Shown piece by piece: positions 29,467 through 39,844 of a DNA stretch of 64,000 nt (the first letter of the stretch is position 1; each line of letters opens with the position of its first letter). This stretch comes from Alteromonas pelagimontana (lineage in GTDB: Bacteria; Pseudomonadota; Gammaproteobacteria; Enterobacterales; Alteromonadaceae): the NCBI RefSeq assembly GCF_002499975.2, contig NZ_CP052766.1:62001-126000 (forward strand), given 5' to 3'. The notes under the pieces are model-generated. The model was not told where the DNA came from. It ran no database searches and saw only the letters and a list, made by a program, of their open reading frames with translations. The position numbers and the translations under genes were made by a program.

Positions 29467-29925
29467 TTATGCCTCCACGTTTTTGGCTGCCTGATGTATG
29501 GCCTGGCGGATACGCTGATACGTGGCGCATCGGCAAACATTGCCTACCATTGCGCCATCAATGTCTTTGTCTGTTGGTTGTTTTATTTGTTTTAGCAATG
29601 CCACCGCCGACATTACCTGACCGGACTGGCAATAGCCGCACTGCGGCACATCAATATCCATCCATGCGCTCTGGATTGCTTCGGCTTCTTTACCATTTAC
29701 TCCTTCAATGGTAGTAACTTCATTTCCTTGTACAGATGAGATTGACGTTACGCAGGAACGTTGACTCATGCCATTCACATGAACAGTACAAGCACCACAT
29801 TGGGCAATACCACAGCCGTATTTTGTGCCGGTGCGTTTTTGGTTGTCTCTAATAACCCATAACAGGGGCGTATCAGGATCGCCATCAAATTGCGCAGATT
29901 TTCCGTTAAGCTTGAATGAGATCAT
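29467..29925 (-). CDS. 2Fe-2S subunit of an aldehyde/isoquinoline oxidoreductase
   Basis: The 152-residue IorA-like subunit carries two [2Fe-2S] clusters. The N-terminal ferredoxin fold has CGIAQCGACTVHVNG, and the helical C-terminal domain has CGYCQSGQV and NVCRCATYQRI. It passes electrons from the molybdenum centre of its partner. It has no signal peptide and probably travels with the Tat-exported large subunit. It is the first gene of the three-gene cassette inserted between bcp and perM. Confidence 0.92.
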   Translation of the reverse strand: MISFKLNGKSAQFDGDPDTPLLWVIRDNQKRTGTKYGCGIAQCGACTVHVNGMSQRSCVTSISSVQGNEVTTIEGVNGKEAEAIQSAWMDIDVPQCGYCQSGQVMSAVALLKQIKQPTDKDIDGAMVGNVCRCATYQRIRQAIHQAAKNVEA

Positions 29926-30092
29926 AGCCCCTCCTCTATCGGAATTTTAGGGTGCGAGTCACAACAGCGATTGCTGCCAGCATTTTTATTTTGTCAGTAA
30001 GCTTATACCAATCTGTAAGAGATTGAGTATTTTTGCAAAAAAATTAACCTATTAAACGATAAGCTACATCGACCTTTTAGAGAAAGAAGCAA

Positions 30093-30123
30093 AAATAAAG
30101 GAGTCCAGCGACTCCTTTATTTT
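30093..30123 (-). terminator. Rho-independent terminator of perM
   Basis: AAATAAAGGAGT pairs with ACTCCTTTATTT around a short loop. On the minus strand, downstream of perM, it runs into TTTTTGCTT. It lies in the 260-base gap between perM and iorA, which holds no gene. Confidence 0.8.
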
Positions 30124-30185
30124 CTGTAGATTTATACTAATTCTCAATCCCTGAGCTGATCATGCATTCTTCTCGCGGATTATTA

Positions 30186-31268
30186 TTAGTTGGGATGCTG
30201 ATGGAAACGAGGATCAGGATTCCCCGACCATGCCGTAATTAAAGCTTTGACCAGGGTGGCTAAGGGAATGGCGAAAAAGACACCCCAGAAACCCCACAAG
30301 CCGCCAAAAAAGAGTACCGCTACAATAATGTATAAAGGATGCAGGCTTACCGCTTCGGAAAACAACAACGGCACCAGCAGGTTACCGTCCAGTGCCTGAA
30401 TAATGCTATACGCAATAATGAGATACCAGAATTCAGGACTGATCCCCCACTGGAACATTGCTACCACCGCAACAGGAATAGTAACGACCGCAGCACCGAT
30501 ATAAGGAATTAGCACAGAAAGGCCCACCAGCACGCCCAGCAAAATAGCGTAGCGCAAGTCCATTAAAATAAAAGTAATACAGGAAACAATACCCACAATC
30601 ACGATTTCTATCACTTTGCCGCGAATGTAATTGGCAATCTGAGAGTTCATTTCATGTCCCACCTGCGTAATCAATCTCCGCTCCTGGGGCAATGCCTTAT
30701 GAATGCTTGCTAGGAAGAAAAGCTTATCTTTCAGCATAAAAAAGACCATAAGAGGCACCAGAATAAGGTACACCAACAACGCTGCTACATCGCCCAGAGA
30801 ACTAAACGACGCAGAAATCAGCTGCTGCCCGACTTCCACCAGCCTCTCATTCAACCCTTCCATCATCTGATGGATTTGATAAACCTGGACGTAATCAGGG
30901 TATTTGTCCGGCAGGGTCAGGATCCAATCCTGCGCTTTTTGCCAGATTAGGGGCGTTTCCTGGATTAAATTGATGCTTTGCCGGGATATGATAGGCACCA
31001 GCCCGACCAACGTCATAATGGTGAGGGTAATAAAGCCGACTAATACCAGACTACAAGCCACCGAACGCCTGACACCAACACGAATGAGCCTGCTCACAGG
31101 CCAATCCAGCAGATAGGCAATCACCGCCGCCACCAGCACTGGCATGATTATCTCCCCCCATACAACTAGCACGGCGGCAGTAAGCAGAATTAAAATCAAC
31201 AGCATAGCTGCGTCAGGATCAGAAAATTTGCGTCGGTACCAGCGCCCGAACACCGTAACTAAACTCAT
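30186..31268 (-). CDS. perM: AI-2E family transporter PerM
   Basis: The 360-residue protein has seven to eight membrane helices and the long soluble stretch after the third (about residues 95-155) that typify the AI-2E/PerM family. Motifs include PLMVFFMLKDK and LIPYIGAAVVTIPVA. Family members have been linked to export of small molecules or to ion and pH homeostasis; no substrate can be assigned here. The gene is divergent from bepA, and the pair is conserved in gammaproteobacteria. Confidence 0.88.
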   Translation of the reverse strand: MSLVTVFGRWYRRKFSDPDAAMLLILILLTAAVLVVWGEIIMPVLVAAVIAYLLDWPVSRLIRVGVRRSVACSLVLVGFITLTIMTLVGLVPIISRQSINLIQETPLIWQKAQDWILTLPDKYPDYVQVYQIHQMMEGLNERLVEVGQQLISASFSSLGDVAALLVYLILVPLMVFFMLKDKLFFLASIHKALPQERRLITQVGHEMNSQIANYIRGKVIEIVIVGIVSCITFILMDLRYAILLGVLVGLSVLIPYIGAAVVTIPVAVVAMFQWGISPEFWYLIIAYSIIQALDGNLLVPLLFSEAVSLHPLYIIVAVLFFGGLWGFWGVFFAIPLATLVKALITAWSGNPDPRFHQHPN

Positions 31269-31526
31269 GTAATATTCTCGGACTTTCGTCAGTGACCCGC
31301 ATCATAGAGTAATACAGGGGGTGGCCGCAACAATCAGAACTTTTAGAAATACAACGGCTTGTCGCTGCAAATGAAGGTGATTATCAAATTGCACGTTGCA
31401 GCAAGTGGTATTCCCTTGCAAGGTACGGCACAATGCTTAAATATCACGATAGAAAAATGAAACTGATCGCTTCTAAGCCTACTCTAAGGCTTAACGCAAG
31501 AGTAGTTCTCGATAGACTAAGGTTCA

Positions 31527-32990
31527 ATGAGATTAATAGCGCAAAAAGGATTAAAGGTAGGGCTGTTGCTGTGTAGCATGAGTCTTGCTGCCGTTGCCCA
31601 AACCAATAAATTCAATGATAAGAACGCATTACCTGAAATTGGCGTGGTCGCATCGGATGCGTTGCCCTTAGGTAAAGAAATGATCATTGGTGATGCTGTG
31701 ATGCGCCAGATGCGCGGTCAGGCGCCGCTGATCATGGACCCACTGCTGGATGAATATTTGCAGGATTTAGGCAACCGGCTGGTGGTATATGCCGACAACG
31801 CCAAGTTTCCGTTTCAATTTTTCTGGGTTAACAATGATGCCATCAATGCCTTCGCATTTTTTGGAGGTCACATTGGCGTGCATTCTGGCCTCATTCACAA
31901 TGCTCAAAGTGAGAGCGAGCTGGCGTCTGTCCTGGCTCATGAAATTGCTCACGTTACCCAGCGTCATCTTGCCCGGCGCATGCAAGCGCAGCAGCGAGCT
32001 GCGCCCATTGCAATAGCCTCTATGCTTGGTGGAGTATTGCTGGCGATGGCAAATCCGCAAGCAGGTATGGCGGCAATGGCGGGAGGTCAGGCGGCCTCTG
32101 CCCAGATGCAAATCGATTATACCCGCTCAAATGAGCAAGAAGCCGATCGTCTGGGCATAGCCATGCTGGCTCGCGCAGGTTTCGATCCCGATGCGGCAGC
32201 TGGCTTCTTTTCTACCCTGGCCGAACAATCCCGTATGGTATCGCGTCCGCCAGCACGGCTCCTATCTCATCCACTTACTGAATCCCGGATTGCAGATGCC
32301 CGAGCCAGAGCCGCTGATTTTCCGAAGGTTCGGGTGCAGGAGAGCCTGGCTTTTCATCTAGCCAAAGCACGAATTATGGCTCGGTACACCTGGGATAAAG
32401 ATTATAGTCTTAAGTATTTTCAGGCCGCAGTAGAGAAAAATGATTATGCTCTACGTGAAGCCGCCGAGTATGGCTTGGCATTGTCCTACTTAAGAACTGA
32501 GAACATAGCCAAGGCGAAACCTATCATTGATAAACTATTAAATGAAGACAGTGAAAACCTCTTTTATCTGGATGCCGCTACTGATATTTCTCTGGCGCAA
32601 GAACAATATAGCGACGCCATTGAAAGGCTGGCTCCGCATTTAAGCAGAACACCAAGAAACATCGTATTAGCAATGAATCAGGCTAACGCCTTAATTGCAG
32701 CAAAACGGCACGGGGAAGCCATTTCTATTCTCAAAGATTTTTTGTTGATTAATCCACATTATGAAGTGGCATATCAGTTACTCGACGAAGCGTATCAGTC
32801 ATCCAAGCGTTATCAGGACATGCACGAGAACAAGGCAGAAATTTATGTACTGAATGGCGCCTACCGCCGCGCAGTGGACGAGTTGCAGTTTGCCTACAAC
32901 TTTAGTGGTGACAATTATTTAGCGAAACAACGTATACGTGCGCGTATCAAGCAGTTGCGGGATGAAGAGGAACGTTTAAAGCGTCTGTAA
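31527..32990 (+). CDS. bepA: Periplasmic M48 metalloprotease / chaperone BepA
   Basis: A 487-residue exported protein with a signal peptide (about residues 1-25). The M48 zinc motif HEIAH is at 138-142, with the third ligand Glu205 in SNEQEAD. A C-terminal TPR region runs from about 310 to 470. In E. coli BepA (YfgC) degrades or matures stalled LptD and BAM substrates in the periplasm. Length equals the E. coli protein (487). Its last 15 bases overlap the end of the convergent thioredoxin-like gene. Confidence 0.94.
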   Translation: MRLIAQKGLKVGLLLCSMSLAAVAQTNKFNDKNALPEIGVVASDALPLGKEMIIGDAVMRQMRGQAPLIMDPLLDEYLQDLGNRLVVYADNAKFPFQFFWVNNDAINAFAFFGGHIGVHSGLIHNAQSESELASVLAHEIAHVTQRHLARRMQAQQRAAPIAIASMLGGVLLAMANPQAGMAAMAGGQAASAQMQIDYTRSNEQEADRLGIAMLARAGFDPDAAAGFFSTLAEQSRMVSRPPARLLSHPLTESRIADARARAADFPKVRVQESLAFHLAKARIMARYTWDKDYSLKYFQAAVEKNDYALREAAEYGLALSYLRTENIAKAKPIIDKLLNEDSENLFYLDAATDISLAQEQYSDAIERLAPHLSRTPRNIVLAMNQANALIAAKRHGEAISILKDFLLINPHYEVAYQLLDEAYQSSKRYQDMHENKAEIYVLNGAYRRAVDELQFAYNFSGDNYLAKQRIRARIKQLRDEEERLKRL

Positions 32991-33491
32991 TTTCAGCTTA
33001 TTGAGCGTTTCCAGCAAACCGGCTTCGGTTTGTTCACCTGCCAATTTAATCGCTACCTGTCCTTTCGGATTAATAATATAGGTGGCAGGTAAATATTGGG
33101 GCGTAGTCATAGGCATGGAGGTTTGGTTGTCAGCAATAATCACGTCAAAGCTGATATTGTGTTTTTCTGCCATTGCTCGGGCTTGTGTCTCGGTCATCGG
33201 ATCAAAATTGATGCCTAGGAGCACGACATCTTCTGGCAAACTTTGATTCAGACTATTAAGCTCAGGAAGCTCCCGAAGACAAGGTGCGCACCACTGGGCA
33301 AAGTAGTTCACGATTACCCATTTTCCTTCTAATGCCTGCCAACGATAGCGTTCGCCATGTAAGGTTTGTATATCGTACCGGGAAAACTGATAAGTCAGCG
33401 CTCCGGTACTGACAGCCAGTATAGCCAGCGCCGCAAAAAAGACAGGTTTAGCGAAACCGGCAATGTTTATTGAAGAATTCTGCAATCCCAT
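32976..33491 (-). CDS. TlpA-like membrane-anchored thioredoxin-fold protein
   Basis: The 171-residue protein has one N-terminal membrane segment (about 15-33) and a TlpA/ResA-type thioredoxin domain with the redox pair CAPC at 68-71 in NYFAQWCAPCLRELPEL. The cis-proline region follows (PQYLPATYIINPKGQV). It probably acts in the periplasm as a thiol reductase, for cytochrome c maturation or general disulfide repair. It is convergent with bepA, overlapping by 15 bases, and divergent from the arsC-like gene. Confidence 0.88.
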   Translation of the reverse strand: MGLQNSSINIAGFAKPVFFAALAILAVSTGALTYQFSRYDIQTLHGERYRWQALEGKWVIVNYFAQWCAPCLRELPELNSLNQSLPEDVVLLGINFDPMTETQARAMAEKHNISFDVIIADNQTSMPMTTPQYLPATYIINPKGQVAIKLAGEQTEAGLLETLNKLKLQTL

Positions 33492-33556
33492 GTTTAACTC
33501 TTGATGAACCTTGTTAAAATTGCATGCTGTATCATAACAACACAGTGAGTATTGCC

Positions 33557-34518
<962 letters not shown>

Positions 34519-34531
34519 CCGGAGCGACAGC

Positions 34532-34951
34532 ATGTCCCCTACCACACGTTTTTACCGTTACCTCGCGCTGGGAAGCTATATCGGATTACTCGCCTGGGTG
34601 GCGGTATGGCAACTTTTGTTAAATACCGATCACTCCTACTCGCTAACATTTATTGCAATTATTTATCTACTGCCCTTACTCTTGCCAGCCAAAGGAATGA
34701 TACAAGGAAAACCTTACACCCACGCCTGGGCAAATTTTGTGGTTTTGTTTTATCTCATTCATGGTTGTACGGTTATGTACGCTATAGAAGCTGAAAGGCT
34801 TTATGCAGCTATCGAACTCATACTGGTAATGCTGATGTTCACGGGTTGTTGCGTATTTGCCAGAAGAAGAGGCAAGGAACTGGGGTTGGGTCTAACGAAG
34901 CTAAAAGACGAGATGAAGAGAGAGCGTGAATATTTTGAAGGTAAAAACTAA
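34532..34951 (+). CDS. DUF2069 membrane protein
   Basis: I chose the ATG at 34532, which has GGAG seven bases upstream and gives 139 residues beginning MSPTTRFYRYLALGSYIGLL. An ATG at 34511 overlapping wrbA is possible. Four hydrophobic segments are followed by a charged tail (RRRGKELGLGLTKLKDEMKR). This pattern fits DUF2069, a small inner-membrane family of unknown function found in this locus in other gammaproteobacteria. It is the last gene of the arsC-wrbA run and converges on hda. Confidence 0.82.
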   Translation: MSPTTRFYRYLALGSYIGLLAWVAVWQLLLNTDHSYSLTFIAIIYLLPLLLPAKGMIQGKPYTHAWANFVVLFYLIHGCTVMYAIEAERLYAAIELILVMLMFTGCCVFARRRGKELGLGLTKLKDEMKREREYFEGKN

Positions 34952-34964
34952 GGCGCGGGTTATA

Positions 34965-35702
34965 TTAATCTAGTTCCAGCTCTCGTTTCACTAGCGCCAC
35001 CGATAGTTTTTTCTGTTCTTGCAAAGAGCGCTTATCTAAGCGCTCTAACAACGCCATTAAACTTGGAAGATCTCGCTCACAATGATGTAACAAAAACTGA
35101 AGCGCCTGCTCAGACAACTTCAGACCCCGTTGCTCGGCACGATTGCGAACGACACTTTTGCGCTCTTCATCGTTAAGCCCCTGGACCTGATACGTTGTTC
35201 CCCAAGCTAAGCGTGAGCGAAGATCGGGCAAAACAAAGGCCGGATGACTAGGGCCAAATTCAGATGTACACACTAAAATGGCGCGTCGAGTTTCCACTAT
35301 TCGATTAATCAAATCAAACAGTGCCTCCTCCCACTCATGGCTACCCGCCAAGCAATGAATATTGTCCAGACAAACTAATGGCAGGTTTTCCAGCCCATCA
35401 AAGGCGTGGCGCGTCCACTGCTTACTTTCTTCAAGGTTAAGATAGATATGTTGCGCCTGCTTAGCGGCCAATTGATGACACAGCGCGTAGAGTAAATGGC
35501 TTTTGCCTCGCCCTTCGCTACCGACCATCGTTACCAGGGGCAACCGCGAAACCACCAGCGAACGCAGGGCTTGCGCTTCCTGCCATGCAGGGCTGGCATC
35601 CGCTATGGCTTGCAGCAACCCGACCAGTTCTTCATTCGTCCCTTTCGCAAAGCTGGTGAAGGTTTCATCAGTGGGTAAAGTGACGGGCAACGGTAGTTGC
35701 AT
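34965..35702 (-). CDS. hda: DnaA regulatory inactivator Hda
   Basis: The 245-residue AAA+ protein resembles domain III of DnaA. The Walker A region is MVGSEGRGKSHLLYAL, Walker B is LVCLDNIHCL, and sensor II lies in the C-terminal helical part. An N-terminal LPLPVTLPTDETF segment matches the clamp-binding motif of Hda. With the DNA-loaded beta clamp, Hda stimulates ATP hydrolysis by DnaA to prevent re-initiation. It follows the DUF2066 gene by only two bases. Confidence 0.93.
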   Translation of the reverse strand: MQLPLPVTLPTDETFTSFAKGTNEELVGLLQAIADASPAWQEAQALRSLVVSRLPLVTMVGSEGRGKSHLLYALCHQLAAKQAQHIYLNLEESKQWTRHAFDGLENLPLVCLDNIHCLAGSHEWEEALFDLINRIVETRRAILVCTSEFGPSHPAFVLPDLRSRLAWGTTYQVQGLNDEERKSVVRNRAEQRGLKLSEQALQFLLHHCERDLPSLMALLERLDKRSLQEQKKLSVALVKRELELD

Positions 35703-35704
35703 CG

Positions 35705-36973
35705 CTATTCGTTCCAGTAAAAATTCAATCCTTCAACAGGTTGGCCGAAGGCATCCCTGACAGGTTGTAACCGGGAATCTAACGATAACGAATTTCGAAA
35801 ATCGTCAACAGAGCCCAGCAGCGAGACTTCGAAGCTAGCAACAGAATTTTTCTGTTCAGATAAGATGGCATTACCGACTACGCTTAAATTATTTAAGTAA
35901 CGCTGAGCATGCACATATTTTGCGAGACTGTTAAGGTTAGCCACAGAAATAGTCAGCCTGGTAGTGGCACCCTTTTCGGTACCCGGTGTAATGGCAAATT
36001 GCGTCGCCAGAAAATCGGCATAAACGTCAATGAATTGCGTTGACAGCACTTGCGGATCGTCGCCGTAGATAGTGCCAAACTGTACTCTTTCACCCGTAAT
36101 GACTACCCAGTCCAGCGCAAACTCGCCTTCACCAGACTGAGTGGCAATAGAGTGTAATTCTTGTTGATTAATTTCCGGGGCGTTTTCGGCAGAAGAATCC
36201 GCAGCCGCCGGTACCGATTTCTGCGTGAAGTCCTGTAAAAACTGATCGGCATTTTCCAACGCTCTTGCGGTACGGGCTTCTCTGCTTTCTTCGCTCAGAG
36301 AATCCGCTACCTTATCGGCGGTAGCTGTATACACACGCGCCCCAATAACATAATCAACACCATAACGCTTAGACGCTTGCGTTAACGTGCTGGCAAACCT
36401 GCCCCATATATCATAAATAGAAATAGCGTTGTTGTCGTCCAGATCCATTAAGGGGAAATTTAACGGGATACCACGACGCTTAGCAGTGTCTTGAACCGCT
36501 CGTCTTACGCCGTTGGAATTTGCTTCATCGATGATTTGACGGTTGCCGTGCTCATCTTCAATAGCTAGCCAAAATATTGTGTCAGGTCGACGGTTTCCCC
36601 AAACGGGAAGTTGCTGTTCCCGAAGTAAAGACACCACGGCCTGGCGATCAAACTCGGCTATATAAATAAGGGAACTTCCGTTGTCTTCGAAGCGGTAGGA
36701 ACGCAAATATTGGGTAGCGGAACGTAAGGCAGATTTAACTGCCGAATTATTCAGTACCTCGTTGCTACCTGAAGTTTTGACAAAAACAGCGCCTAATGCT
36801 GATTTTACCGCTTTATTTTGCGTCGCTTGTGATTGATTCTCAACTTTCACCCGTGCAACGTTGGCCTCTATAACGCTACTGGCAAAAGCCGGCTGGCACA
36901 AAGCACTCTCGAGAAAAAGGAAAAAGAGAGAAAAGGTCAGAAGGTGTAGCGCAGGCTGCTTAACATAGCTCAT
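35705..36973 (-). CDS. DUF2066 exported protein
   Basis: From the ATG at 36973 the product is 422 residues with a signal peptide ending near ALCQPAFASS (residue 32). The frame extends to 37033 but the added residues spoil the signal. The mature part contains the DUF2066 segment (KSALGAVFVKTSGSNEVL, SYRFEDNGSSLIYIAEFD, PVWGNRRPDTIFWLAIED). Function unknown. It is coupled to hda, a pairing seen in related bacteria, and is divergent from purM. Confidence 0.82.
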   Translation of the reverse strand: MSYVKQPALHLLTFSLFFLFLESALCQPAFASSVIEANVARVKVENQSQATQNKAVKSALGAVFVKTSGSNEVLNNSAVKSALRSATQYLRSYRFEDNGSSLIYIAEFDRQAVVSLLREQQLPVWGNRRPDTIFWLAIEDEHGNRQIIDEANSNGVRRAVQDTAKRRGIPLNFPLMDLDDNNAISIYDIWGRFASTLTQASKRYGVDYVIGARVYTATADKVADSLSEESREARTARALENADQFLQDFTQKSVPAAADSSAENAPEINQQELHSIATQSGEGEFALDWVVITGERVQFGTIYGDDPQVLSTQFIDVYADFLATQFAITPGTEKGATTRLTISVANLNSLAKYVHAQRYLNNLSVVGNAILSEQKNSVASFEVSLLGSVDDFRNSLSLDSRLQPVRDAFGQPVEGLNFYWNE

Positions 36974-37197
36974 CAAGTTACGTTGTCGCTCCGTGATCAC
37001 GATAAAATACAGACGATAAAAAAGAGCAGCCATTGTCTGTCATTTATAAAATTTTTTCATCTTTAATTTCACGAAAACTTTGCCTGCGGTTGTAATACTA
37101 ATCCACCTTGATGCGTAGGGCATAGATTGTCGATTGGACTTGCGTCCACTTGCTGGTAGAATCCGCGTTTTTCCATCCTTAGCATCAGGGCCCCACC

Positions 37198-38235
37198 GTG
37201 AGCGAGAATAAAACTTCGTTAAGTTATAAAGATGCTGGTGTAGACATTGACGCCGGTAATCAGCTTGTTGAACGCATTAAATCAGTAACCAAGCGTACCC
37301 ATCGCCCGGAAGTAAAAGGCGGTCTGGGCGGGTTTGGAGCGCTGTGTGAAATTCCAGCGAAATACAAGCGTCCGCTGCTGGTATCCGGCACCGACGGTGT
37401 GGGAACAAAACTTCGTGTTGCCATGGATGCCAACGAGCATCATGGCGTTGGTATCGATCTGGTTGCCATGTGTGTAAACGATTTAATAGTACAGGGTGCT
37501 GAACCCCTGTTTTTCCTTGATTACTACGCTACCGGCAAACTTGATGTAGACACTGCTGCGACTGTGGTTGCGGGAATTGGAGAAGGCTGTGAGTTAGCCG
37601 GCTGTGCATTAATTGGCGGCGAAACAGCCGAAATGCCTGGCATGTATCACGGTGGAGATTATGATATCGCCGGGTTCTGCGTCGGCGTGGTAGAGGCGGA
37701 TAACGTCATTGATGGCAGCCAGGTTAAGCCTGGGCAAAAGCTGATTGCGCTAGGCTCATCCGGTCCCCACTCTAACGGTTATTCACTGGTGCGGAAAATT
37801 ATTGAAGTGAGCGGTGCAGATCTGGAAAGTGATCTTGAAGGTAAATCTTTGAAATCTCATTTACTTGCGCCCACACGTATCTATGTGAAATCGGTTCTGG
37901 CGCTTCTGGATAAAGTCAATGTAAGCGCCATTTCTCATATTACCGGCGGCGGCTTCTGGGAAAACATCCCCCGTGTTCTTCCCGCCGATGCGAAAGTAGT
38001 AATTGATGAGAGCAGTTGGGCATGGCCTGCCATTTTTAACTGGTTACAAACTCAAGGCAACGTAACCCGTCATGAAATGTATCGCACGTTTAACTGCGGC
38101 GTAGGTCTGGTAATAGTAGTGGATGAAAGTGACGTTGAAGCATCAATAGAAATGCTGCAGTCTCACGGCGAGAATGCCTGGCTAATCGGCCATATTGAAG
38201 CTAAAGACGGCGATAGTCAGGTTGAGATAAACTGA
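37198..38235 (+). CDS. purM: Phosphoribosylformylglycinamidine cyclo-ligase (AIR synthetase)
   Basis: PurM closes the imidazole ring (FGAM to AIR) in purine synthesis. The 345-residue frame starts at a GTG at 37198; the translated N-terminus [20 protein letters not shown] matches E. coli PurM. Motifs include [31 protein letters not shown] and [17 protein letters not shown] [14 protein letters not shown]. It is followed by purN after three bases, the conserved purMN operon. I did not find a convincing PurR site upstream. Confidence 0.97.
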   Translation: MSENKTSLSYKDAGVDIDAGNQLVERIKSVTKRTHRPEVKGGLGGFGALCEIPAKYKRPLLVSGTDGVGTKLRVAMDANEHHGVGIDLVAMCVNDLIVQGAEPLFFLDYYATGKLDVDTAATVVAGIGEGCELAGCALIGGETAEMPGMYHGGDYDIAGFCVGVVEADNVIDGSQVKPGQKLIALGSSGPHSNGYSLVRKIIEVSGADLESDLEGKSLKSHLLAPTRIYVKSVLALLDKVNVSAISHITGGGFWENIPRVLPADAKVVIDESSWAWPAIFNWLQTQGNVTRHEMYRTFNCGVGLVIVVDESDVEASIEMLQSHGENAWLIGHIEAKDGDSQVEIN

Positions 38236-38238
38236 TCG

Positions 38239-38886
38239 ATGACTGCTGTAACTAAACTTTGTGTATTGATTTCGGGAAATGGCTCAAATCTGCAGGCCAT
38301 TATTGATGCGATTGCTCTGGGCCGGTTAGAGGCTGAGGTGGTGTGCGTCATTGCAAACCGGCCGAATGCCTACGGGCTCGAGCGCGCCAGGAATGCTGGT
38401 ATTCCTGCAGTTTGTCTTGATCATAAAAACATTGCCGACCGACAAATATACGATGAGCAGCTACAACAGCATATTGAACAGTATGCGCCGGACTGCGTAG
38501 TGCTCGCCGGATTTATGCGCATTCTTACAGAGAAATTTGTGCATCATTTTGCTGGAAGGCTGCTGAATATTCATCCCTCCCTGTTACCAAAATATAAAGG
38601 GCTACATACTCATCAGCGCGCCATTGACAACGGGGATGAAGAACACGGCGTGAGCGTTCACTTTGTGACACCCGAACTTGATGGCGGACCTGTCATTGTC
38701 CAGTGTCGGGTACCGATTTTTCCTGGCGATACTGCAGAAGAACTTGCCAGTAGAGTGCAAGAACAGGAACGCGGTATCTATCCTTTAGTGCTACAATGGT
38801 TTGCAAAAGGTCGTCTGACCATGCAGGGTAATAAGGCGGTACTGGATAATGAATTGCTTCCGGTTTCAGGATATGCAAACGATTAG
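38239..38886 (+). CDS. purN: Phosphoribosylglycinamide formyltransferase
   Basis: PurN formylates GAR with 10-formyl-tetrahydrofolate. The 215-residue protein (E. coli 212) shows ISGNGSNLQAI at the N-terminus, and the catalytic Asn-His-Asp set in LLNIHPSLLPKYKGLHTHQ and TPELDGGPVI. It immediately follows purM and overlaps the start of the DUF3108 gene by 14 bases, so these three are probably co-transcribed. Confidence 0.96.
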   Translation: MTAVTKLCVLISGNGSNLQAIIDAIALGRLEAEVVCVIANRPNAYGLERARNAGIPAVCLDHKNIADRQIYDEQLQQHIEQYAPDCVVLAGFMRILTEKFVHHFAGRLLNIHPSLLPKYKGLHTHQRAIDNGDEEHGVSVHFVTPELDGGPVIVQCRVPIFPGDTAEELASRVQEQERGIYPLVLQWFAKGRLTMQGNKAVLDNELLPVSGYAND

Positions 38887-39595
38887 ATCACGCTTTGCCG
38901 GAGCATGTATTGCTCTGGCAATATCTTCCATGTCAGCACATGCTGACGAAAAAGCAGATCGTCTCCCACTGGTTCCTTTTCATGCCACCTATACAGCGTA
39001 TAAATGGCAGGATGATGTAGGTAAAGCAGAGCTAAAACTGGAAAAGCTTGCCAAGGCGCAGTATTCCTTAACCTATTCTTCGGATGTCTCAAAGTTTTTT
39101 CTCTCAGACGAACGTTTTGAACACTCTATCTTTAACGTGATCGATGGCGAACTAATACCTGATCAGTACTATTACAGCCGCACCGGAACCGGATCAGACA
39201 AACACCTTCAGATTGATTTTCAACCTGCCCCCTCGCCTAAAATTGTAATAGACAAACAGAAGAAGCTACCCTGGCACGCTGAAACGGATAACCAGCTTTA
39301 CCGAATTGATCTTCCCCGGCAGCTCGCCGCAGGCGAAGAAAACGTCGAATATCACTTCATTAACTATCGCGGCCAGTTAAAAACCTACGGCATAGAAATT
39401 CTTGGGCGTGAAACCCTCTCTCTGCCTTACGGTGAGCTAAAGACTATTAAAGTAAAACTGATTCGCCAGTCCCAATCCCGTGTGACTTTTGCCTGGTTCG
39501 CGCCATCGCTGGATTACAACCTGGTTCGTCTGCAACAGTTTAAAGATGGTGATGAACAAGGAGAGATCCGCCTGCAAAGTTATCGGCATTTGTAA
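38873..39595 (+). CDS. DUF3108 exported protein
   Basis: The ATG at 38873 gives 240 residues with a clear signal peptide (MQTIRSRFAGACIALAISSM, cleaved near SAHA-DE). An earlier ATG at 38849 is possible. The mature part is DUF3108: PFHATYTAYKWQDDVGKAEL, FEHSIFNVIDGELIPDQYYY, and a C-terminal FAWFAPSLDYNLVRLQQFKDG. The family is periplasmic and often sits after purN. Its function is not known. A strong terminator follows. Confidence 0.85.
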   Translation: MQTIRSRFAGACIALAISSMSAHADEKADRLPLVPFHATYTAYKWQDDVGKAELKLEKLAKAQYSLTYSSDVSKFFLSDERFEHSIFNVIDGELIPDQYYYSRTGTGSDKHLQIDFQPAPSPKIVIDKQKKLPWHAETDNQLYRIDLPRQLAAGEENVEYHFINYRGQLKTYGIEILGRETLSLPYGELKTIKVKLIRQSQSRVTFAWFAPSLDYNLVRLQQFKDGDEQGEIRLQSYRHL

Positions 39596-39653
39596 GTCCA
39601 TCGGCATAAATTAATTTCTCATTTAACCTAGTGTCTCCCGATTGCTGAAGCTG

Positions 39654-39677
39654 CGCTGCATTCGGCAGCGTTTTTCT
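39654..39677 (+). terminator. Rho-independent terminator after the DUF3108 gene
   Basis: CGCTGC (39654-39659) and GCAGCG (39665-39670) pair around ATTCG and run straight into TTTTTCTT. This is a good intrinsic terminator for the purMN-DUF3108 transcript. Confidence 0.85.
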
Positions 39678-39745
39678 TAAACCGTTTACTATCCTTCAAC
39701 GTTATTTTCTTGATCTTTTTGAAATGAAACTATAGTTTTAACTCA

Positions 39746-39762
39746 TTCTGGTCTGACCTCGA
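39746..39762. promoter_or_regulatory. FadR-like operator upstream of fadE
   Basis: TTCTGGTCTGACCTCGA contains the core CTGGTCTGACCT, which matches the E. coli FadR consensus (CTGGTCnGACCT). It lies about 83 bases before the fadE ATG, just past a possible -10 (TATAGT at 39731-39736). Binding there would repress transcription until acyl-CoA is present. Confidence 0.7.
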
Positions 39763-39844
39763 AAATTTCTACGACATTGCAGGTGGTTTGCGTAACGTAG
39801 GAAATGAAAGGAAATGGCCGAGATTTATATTCAGGAGTTGAAGA

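Noticed and set aside
37065..37085. PurR operator upstream of purM (ACGAAAACTTTGCC)
   Set aside because: Left half resembles the consensus, but the right half is offset by one base and breaks the palindrome.
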